A stretch of 64,000 bases of DNA from CG1-02-35-72 sp045046885. GTDB lineage: Bacteria; Bacteroidota; Bacteroidia; Flavobacteriales; Flavobacteriaceae. The notes below the pieces were generated by a model that worked only from the letters and a program-made list of their open reading frames with translations, searched no databases and was not told the origin of the DNA. The translations under genes and the position numbers were made by a program. Below, one piece after another: positions 59,306-64,000 of the stretch. The stretch's first letter is position 1; every line of letters starts with the position of its first letter. The DNA is taken from positions 90,873 through 154,872 of the forward strand of contig JASFYX010000009.1 of NCBI GenBank assembly GCA_045046885.1. The letters are read 5' to 3'.

Positions 59306-60081
59306 TATTTTATTTCAAGGGGTTTATAGTTTTTGGGAATTTTAAAAGGGAAACGCAAAGGCAAGTCAAATTTTAAAGATCTATAAGTCAAAATTATTTT
59401 AACCAGCTCTTTTTTGTTTTGAGCGATTACCTGCATTTTATTGGGATAAATATTTTGAGTTGAAGCGTCAAAACCGTCGTAAATAAAAGTCAGATGTTCT
59501 TTCTTATTTTTGTAAAAAGCCTGTTTGTGCAGTTTGAAATTAGTGGAATAGAGCCAATATATTGGTCGTGCATTGTCTCTTTTTTTCTTAGATTTTAGCT
59601 GATAATTATTTTCTGAAATACCTAAAATAAATTTTTTAGCTTCGATGGTGTAAATAGGCTGTGCAAAGAGTAAATTCTGAATTTTTTGAAAATCTAAATC
59701 GGTTTTTAACCATTTGTTCAGCAAAGAAAAATCGCCATCGTAATAGGTTTTATTGAGCTTTTCATAATACTTGACGTGATGTGGTTTTATCAAAAATTTA
59801 GCCACAGGAATACCACCAACTGCTGTTAAACTTATCCAAATAACACTGTCTTTTTGCAAACGCAGTTTAGCAGTTATATTTTGTGTTTTTTTAGCGGTTA
59901 TATATTTGACTTTTATTTTAGCAATGACAGTTTTAGCCAATATATCAGACGCTTTTTGATTGGCGATAATTTTCGAAATAGGCAAAGGTTTTAAAGTGCT
60001 TTTTTCAACTGTTTTAATAACCGATTTACAAGAGGATAACAAAACCAAAACAAGAAAAAAACAAACAATTCTTTTTAACAT
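59305..60081 (-). CDS. DUF4292 lipoprotein
   Basis: 258 residues. Lipoprotein signal with Cys18 (LVLLSSC). The mature part has a LolA/LppX-like beta pattern (LRLQKDSVIWISLTAVGGIPVAKFLI, YYDGDFSLLNKWL), the DUF4292 family. Function unknown; lipid or lipoprotein handling is a guess from the fold. It overlaps the envC-like gene by one base. Confidence 0.8.
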   Translation of the reverse strand: MLKRIVCFFLVLVLLSSCKSVIKTVEKSTLKPLPISKIIANQKASDILAKTVIAKIKVKYITAKKTQNITAKLRLQKDSVIWISLTAVGGIPVAKFLIKPHHVKYYEKLNKTYYDGDFSLLNKWLKTDLDFQKIQNLLFAQPIYTIEAKKFILGISENNYQLKSKKKRDNARPIYWLYSTNFKLHKQAFYKNKKEHLTFIYDGFDASTQNIYPNKMQVIAQNKKELVKIILTYRSLKFDLPLRFPFKIPKNYKPLEIK

Positions 60082-60093
60082 TCAGTCGGGATT

Positions 60094-61020
60094 TTAAAGT
60101 TGTGCAGCCATTTTTTTATAATAAGTCGCTTTTTGGGTATTGTTTAAACCTGTGTAACTTTTAGCGTAAGCAAGATAGTATTTTTTTCGTGTGGGTTTGT
60201 CAATCACAAAATCAATGCCATTGTCTAGATGAGATAAAGCGGCTTTATAGTTTTTTAAGGTGTTATTGGCCTGTGCGGCATAGAGATATAAAATAGTTTG
60301 CGAAGGAAATAAGTCTAAAGCTTCTGTGGCGTCATTCAATAAACTGTTGTAATCTTTTTGCTGTGATTCTATTTTTAAAATTCGTTTTAGAATTTTAAAA
60401 TCGTTAGTTGTTTTATAATCTTTTTTTAAAGCACTCAATGACGTGTTTTGTGGCGCTATCTCAATTTTCTTTTTGAGATTTTGATTGTGTAGTAAGACTT
60501 TTTTAATCCTTTTTAAAGAATTGTTTAAACCTTGTTCTTTTTCTATAACAGCAATTAAATCGCGCACTTTATCTTTTTCTTTATTGGCAAGATATAAATT
60601 AATTAAACCTGTCTTTTTAAAAGGATTAATAGCAATTATATCTTTTTGATAAGCGATGGCTTCAGGATAATTGCCTTGTGCCACGGCAATATTTTTGGCT
60701 TGTTCTAGCAACCAAATATTTTGAGGTTCCTTTTTCAAAGCCTTAGCTAAGGTTTGTTTTGACTCGAAATATTTTTTAAGCCAAAAGTAATTTTTAGATA
60801 ACTCAAATTGCACACTCACATTAGTGCTGTCTAAAGTTTGACAAAGTTCTAAAGATTCAATGGCTTTGTCGTAATTACCAATAGCTTTTTGCTTTAAGGC
60901 TTCAAAAAAAGCCGATTCGAATTTGAGTTTATCGGGTTCAGAAAGGTCTTTTTGAGCGTGACTTATCACAGGCATAAATGCTACAATAAATAAGACCGCA
61001 AAAAAGAACTTCTTTATCAT
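60094..61020 (-). CDS. Tetratricopeptide-repeat protein, exported
   Basis: 308 residues. Signal peptide MIKKFFFAVLFIVAFMPVISHAQ, then several TPR-like helix pairs (KQKAIGNYDKAIESLELCQ; NYFWLKKYFESKQTLAKAL; AQGNYPEAIAYQKDIIAINP; NTLKNYKAALSHLDNGI). Likely a periplasmic protein-interaction scaffold; partner unknown. It is 13 bases before the DUF4292 gene in the same operon. Confidence 0.82.
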   Translation of the reverse strand: MIKKFFFAVLFIVAFMPVISHAQKDLSEPDKLKFESAFFEALKQKAIGNYDKAIESLELCQTLDSTNVSVQFELSKNYFWLKKYFESKQTLAKALKKEPQNIWLLEQAKNIAVAQGNYPEAIAYQKDIIAINPFKKTGLINLYLANKEKDKVRDLIAVIEKEQGLNNSLKRIKKVLLHNQNLKKKIEIAPQNTSLSALKKDYKTTNDFKILKRILKIESQQKDYNSLLNDATEALDLFPSQTILYLYAAQANNTLKNYKAALSHLDNGIDFVIDKPTRKKYYLAYAKSYTGLNNTQKATYYKKMAAQL

Positions 61021-61024
61021 AAAA

Positions 61025-62032
61025 TTATTTTAAAACAGAATAATCACCTAAGCTAACTTCTTTAAAATGACCATCATAAATAACGTGATTGCCAATCATA
61101 GCTTTTTTTAATTGGGCATTTTTAATATCAACATTTTCTTGAATAAGTGATTCGACTATAGCACTGTCTGTTACACGACTATTATCCCCCAAAGAGACAT
61201 TAGGTCCTACTGTACTGTTGGTTAAAGTAACGTTTTTACCAATAAAACAAGGCGGTATAATTTTAGAATTGTCCAATTTCACATCAGAACTTACCAAATT
61301 TTGACCTTCTTCAAAAGTGAATTGTAAAACGCGGCTATTGGTTTCTAAAGTCACGGGTTTGTTACCGCAATCCATCCACGCATTGACTTCGCCTGGCACA
61401 AATTTTAAGCCTTTTTGTTTTAGAGCTTCGAGTGCATTTGTCAATTGGAACTCGCCGTGTTCTTTTAGATTATTATCCAATAAATATTTAATTTCATCGC
61501 GTAAAAGCGCGGCTTCTTTAAAATAATAAATACCTATAATAGCTAAATCAGACACAAAGTTTTTGGGCTTTTCTACAAAATCGGTAATAATACCATCCTC
61601 TAATTTAACGACGCCAAAAGCACTTGGGTCAACAACTTGTTTTACCCAAATGGCGCCATCCGCTTGAGCATCTAAAGAGAAATTAGCTTTAAAAAGGGTA
61701 TCGGCAAAAGCTACAACGCAAGAGCCATTTAGAGATTTTTCTGCACAATAAATGGCATGAGCCGTTCCCAAAGCTTCGTGTTGAATTTTTACAGAACCTT
61801 TGGCATTTAAAGTTTTGGCTATTTTAAGAAGATTGGCTTCGGTATCTTTAGGAAAAGAAGGGCCAGTTATAAAAACAATTTCCTCTATATTTTGTTTTAC
61901 CACACCTGCAATATCTTCCACCAAACGTTGCACAATGGGCTTGCCAGCAATTTTAGTAAGCGGTTTTGGAATTGTTAAAGTATGAGGACGTAATCTTGAG
62001 CCGATACCGGCCATAGGGACTATAATTTTCAT
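61025..62032 (-). CDS. Sugar-phosphate nucleotidyltransferase with left-handed beta-helix
   Basis: 335 residues. N-terminal MKIIVPMAGIGSRLRPHTLTIPKPL is the GxGxRL...PK nucleotide-binding signature; VAFADTLF holds the metal Asp and NAWMDCGN the second substrate region. The C-terminal third (about 245-335) has hexapeptide-like repeats. It activates a sugar-1-phosphate (glucose-1-phosphate thymidylyl/uridylyl type); exact sugar unknown. First gene of the TPR-DUF4292-envC series. Confidence 0.85.
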   Translation of the reverse strand: MKIIVPMAGIGSRLRPHTLTIPKPLTKIAGKPIVQRLVEDIAGVVKQNIEEIVFITGPSFPKDTEANLLKIAKTLNAKGSVKIQHEALGTAHAIYCAEKSLNGSCVVAFADTLFKANFSLDAQADGAIWVKQVVDPSAFGVVKLEDGIITDFVEKPKNFVSDLAIIGIYYFKEAALLRDEIKYLLDNNLKEHGEFQLTNALEALKQKGLKFVPGEVNAWMDCGNKPVTLETNSRVLQFTFEEGQNLVSSDVKLDNSKIIPPCFIGKNVTLTNSTVGPNVSLGDNSRVTDSAIVESLIQENVDIKNAQLKKAMIGNHVIYDGHFKEVSLGDYSVLK

Positions 62033-62092
62033 TTAAAATTTCAATTTTTTTTACGTTCTCAAAGATATTAAAAATTAAGTGCTTACTAAATT

Positions 62093-64000
62093 CTAAAAGC
62101 TATAAATATAAGCACCGTTTCTTGAAACATCATAAAAGGGGATATTTAGTTGCTTACAAGTTTTTTGCCAACGTGTTACAAAAGATTTATAGTTGGTATT
62201 ATCGGCTATAATGAGTTGGGGTTTGAGTTTTTCTATAAGCCGTTGTAAATTTATTTTTGGCGATTGGGTGATTACCACAATAGCGCAAGATACAACAGGC
62301 TCATAAACACCTTTTTTTCCAATGAGTAACACTTTTTTGCCATTAACCCTAAAAACATTTTGGACTTTTTTATTTTGAATAATGTTTTTGATATGCGCAC
62401 CTATCAAATAAGATTTTAGAACAGCTTCGTTAGGTTTATCTTTTGTTAATATCCGTAAATTTTGAGCCTTTTTTAGCGTGAGTAAGGATTCGTTATAAGA
62501 ATTAAAAATCACAAATTGATTGGTCTTATTTGATGTGTATTTTTCGTAAAACAGGATGCTTTGTAAACTTAAAACAGCAACTAAAGTAAACTGTAAAAGC
62601 CACGATTTTTTTGTTTCGGTCCAATTATAAAAAGCAATTATTACAAAATAACTTACTAATAGTAAAGCAAGAGAAAAGGAGATATTCTGAATTAAAAAAC
62701 GCTCCTGATGCGCAATCCAAGAAATAAAGAGATTTAAATAATTAATAATTGTTTGGTAAAACGACATCAAAATTGCCGGTAATGAATTTATAGAAGCTAG
62801 AAAAACGAGCAATAAGCCAAATCCTAAAATAAAACCTAGTAACGGAATCACAACAAGATTCGTTAGAAAAAACAAACCTGGGAATTGGTGAAAATAGTAT
62901 AAACTTAATGGGACAACACCAATTTGTGCCGCTGTAGAAACACAGAGTAATTGCCAGAAATACCGTACAATTTTATATTTGGGATGCCATAAGGCAACCA
63001 ACTTTGGTTGAATAGCAACTATAGCTAATACTGCTAAATAACTCATTTGAAAACCTACGTCAAATAGATAATGCGGATTTATAAGTAACAAGACAAAAGC
63101 CGATAAAGCTAAAATATTATAAACATCTGTTTTTCTGTTAGAAAATAAACTAATGCTCAGTGCTGTAAACATAGTTGTCGCACGAATAATTGAGGGGCTT
63201 AATCCTGCTATTACGGCATAAACCCATAAAAATAAAATGATAATAATAAGTTTGTAATTTTTGCCATTTTTAAAATATTCTAAAGGTTTTAACAACCAAC
63301 TTAAAAGGAACATTATAATACCTATGTGTAAACCTGAAATAGCTAATATATGAACAGCGCCCGCATTGGCATAATCTTGACGCAAAGAGGTTGAAATATC
63401 TTGCTTTTCACCCAAAAGAAGGGCTTCTACAACAGCTAGTTCATCGCCTTTTAAGCCTTTTTTTACAAAAGCTTTGACAATTCTAGTTCTAAAATCTTGC
63501 GCATACGAATAAAGTGATTTTTTCCTTTTATCGAGAAGAATAATCGCCGATTTATCTGTATAAATCTGTCTGTAGATATGCTTGTTTTCCAAATAAGTTT
63601 TATAATCAAATTGATAGGGATTTTGAGGTTTAGGCAATTCTCTAATAGTGGCATTGGTAAACAGGAATTGCCCTATTTTTAAGTCGGATTGAGTACTGTC
63701 TTTCTTTAAATAGAACAGTAATTTACCACTTGTTTTTTGACTGTCAATTTGCGAGACCCGCACTTCATATTTAGTGTATTTTTTAGAAGGTTTTAATACT
63801 TTATTCACTTCTAAAACCAATGAGTTAGCATTTTTTAGATGATGTGTATAATGTGTTTTAAAATCGACCTCTTTGTTTAGAGTCATCCGTCCGACACCGA
63901 GTAAAACAAAAAGTATAAATCCGGTAACCGCAAAGTAAAAACGTGGATTAAGTACTTTATTTGATATAAAATAAACAAGCGCAAGAATTAAAAATCCGCC
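62093..64000 (-). CDS. comEC: ComEC/Rec2-family DNA channel (N-terminus outside the window)
   Basis: 635 codons are visible; the frame stays open through the right edge with a hydrophobic stretch, so an internal Met at 63886 is not the start. DUF4131-like N-terminal domain (to about the KGLKGDELAVVEALLLGEK segment), then the competence domain with HILAISGLHIGIIMFLLSWLL, SPSIIRATTMFTALSISLF and many membrane helices. The C-terminal ~150 residues resemble a beta-lactamase-like domain but the metal motif HxHxDH is missing. It would carry single-stranded DNA across the inner membrane; DprA (55348-56448) acts next. Confidence 0.9.
   Translation of the reverse strand, partial: GGFLILALVYFISNKVLNPRFYFAVTGFILFVLLGVGRMTLNKEVDFKTHYTHHLKNANSLVLEVNKVLKPSKKYTKYEVRVSQIDSQKTSGKLLFYLKKDSTQSDLKIGQFLFTNATIRELPKPQNPYQFDYKTYLENKHIYRQIYTDKSAIILLDKRKKSLYSYAQDFRTRIVKAFVKKGLKGDELAVVEALLLGEKQDISTSLRQDYANAGAVHILAISGLHIGIIMFLLSWLLKPLEYFKNGKNYKLIIIILFLWVYAVIAGLSPSIIRATTMFTALSISLFSNRKTDVYNILALSAFVLLLINPHYLFDVGFQMSYLAVLAIVAIQPKLVALWHPKYKIVRYFWQLLCVSTAAQIGVVPLSLYYFHQFPGLFFLTNLVVIPLLGFILGFGLLLVFLASINSLPAILMSFYQTIINYLNLFISWIAHQERFLIQNISFSLALLLVSYFVIIAFYNWTETKKSWLLQFTLVAVLSLQSILFYEKYTSNKTNQFVIFNSYNESLLTLKKAQNLRILTKDKPNEAVLKSYLIGAHIKNIIQNKKVQNVFRVNGKKVLLIGKKGVYEPVVSCAIVVITQSPKINLQRLIEKLKPQLIIADNTNYKSFVTRWQKTCKQLNIPFYDVSRNGAYIYSF

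Noticed and set aside
63886..63888. ATG as the true ComEC start
   Set aside because: The frame continues open and hydrophobic to the window edge, as expected for the N-terminal membrane segments of ComEC.

Overview
The window is 64 kb of AT-rich chromosome from a member of the Bacteroidota, almost certainly a Flavobacteriaceae-type marine or environmental bacterium. Supporting signs are the TAnnTTTG promoter -7 boxes in front of many genes, a SusE/F-like protein with a type IX secretion (T9SS) C-terminal tail, a TonB-dependent receptor with a carboxypeptidase-like N-terminal domain, families largely confined to this phylum (DUF2480, DUF3078, DUF4270, DUF4292, DUF5689, HU-CCDC81/SPOR), the mevalonate pathway, and a GYDIA-type GHMP kinase.

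Layout. 1-4761 (minus): two-component system followed by a TolC / adaptor / RND efflux set whose pump runs off the left edge. 4910-10459: lipoprotein, PurF and a PfkB sugar kinase facing SufE, a SufT-like protein, DUF2480 and DUF3078. 10466-11665: HflX. 11761-17693: a TonB receptor and OB-fold-like lipoprotein, divergent from a secreted EEP-fold nuclease; I read this as a possible nucleic-acid or phosphodiester scavenging module. 17694-22585: RadA, a T9SS cargo protein, tRNA-Leu(CAA), Prs, L25 and Pth. 22594-30135: GlmS, DUF4270 and a GT5-like protein facing PanC, a UPF0104 membrane protein and the GYDIA kinase.

30136-47144 is the accessory part. First comes a two-gene cassette (divergent M28-like peptidase plus penicillin-acylase-type Ntn hydrolase). 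It is followed by a 26-codon remnant of a second GYDIA kinase 3' end, so the cassette sits between one intact kinase and the tail of another. Then come an arsenic operon (ArsR, Cys/His-tailed thioredoxin-like protein, TrmO-like protein, ACR3, ArsC, permease), a TetR-controlled drug-type RND operon with two matching candidate operators, and an iron/mercury group (ferritin-like/VIT1 fusion, GDCCVxC protein, MerTP, second ArsR with its own palindromic operator).

47145-64000 returns to core genes: mevalonate diphosphate decarboxylase, YwqK-like protein, mevalonate kinase, UbiA-family prenyltransferase, RluB, LpxH-like phosphoesterase, QueD, Kbl, DprA, an HU/SPOR membrane protein, acyl-CoA thioesterase, EnvC-like protein, DUF4292, TPR protein, a sugar-phosphate nucleotidyltransferase, and ComEC running off the right edge. 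DprA and ComEC suggest natural transformation capacity. No phage, insertion sequence, rRNA or CRISPR array was seen. The most unusual features are the cassette in the displaced kinase tail, the non-canonical active site of its peptidase, the nuclease/TonB module, and the tailed thioredoxin and TrmO-like protein inside the ars operon.
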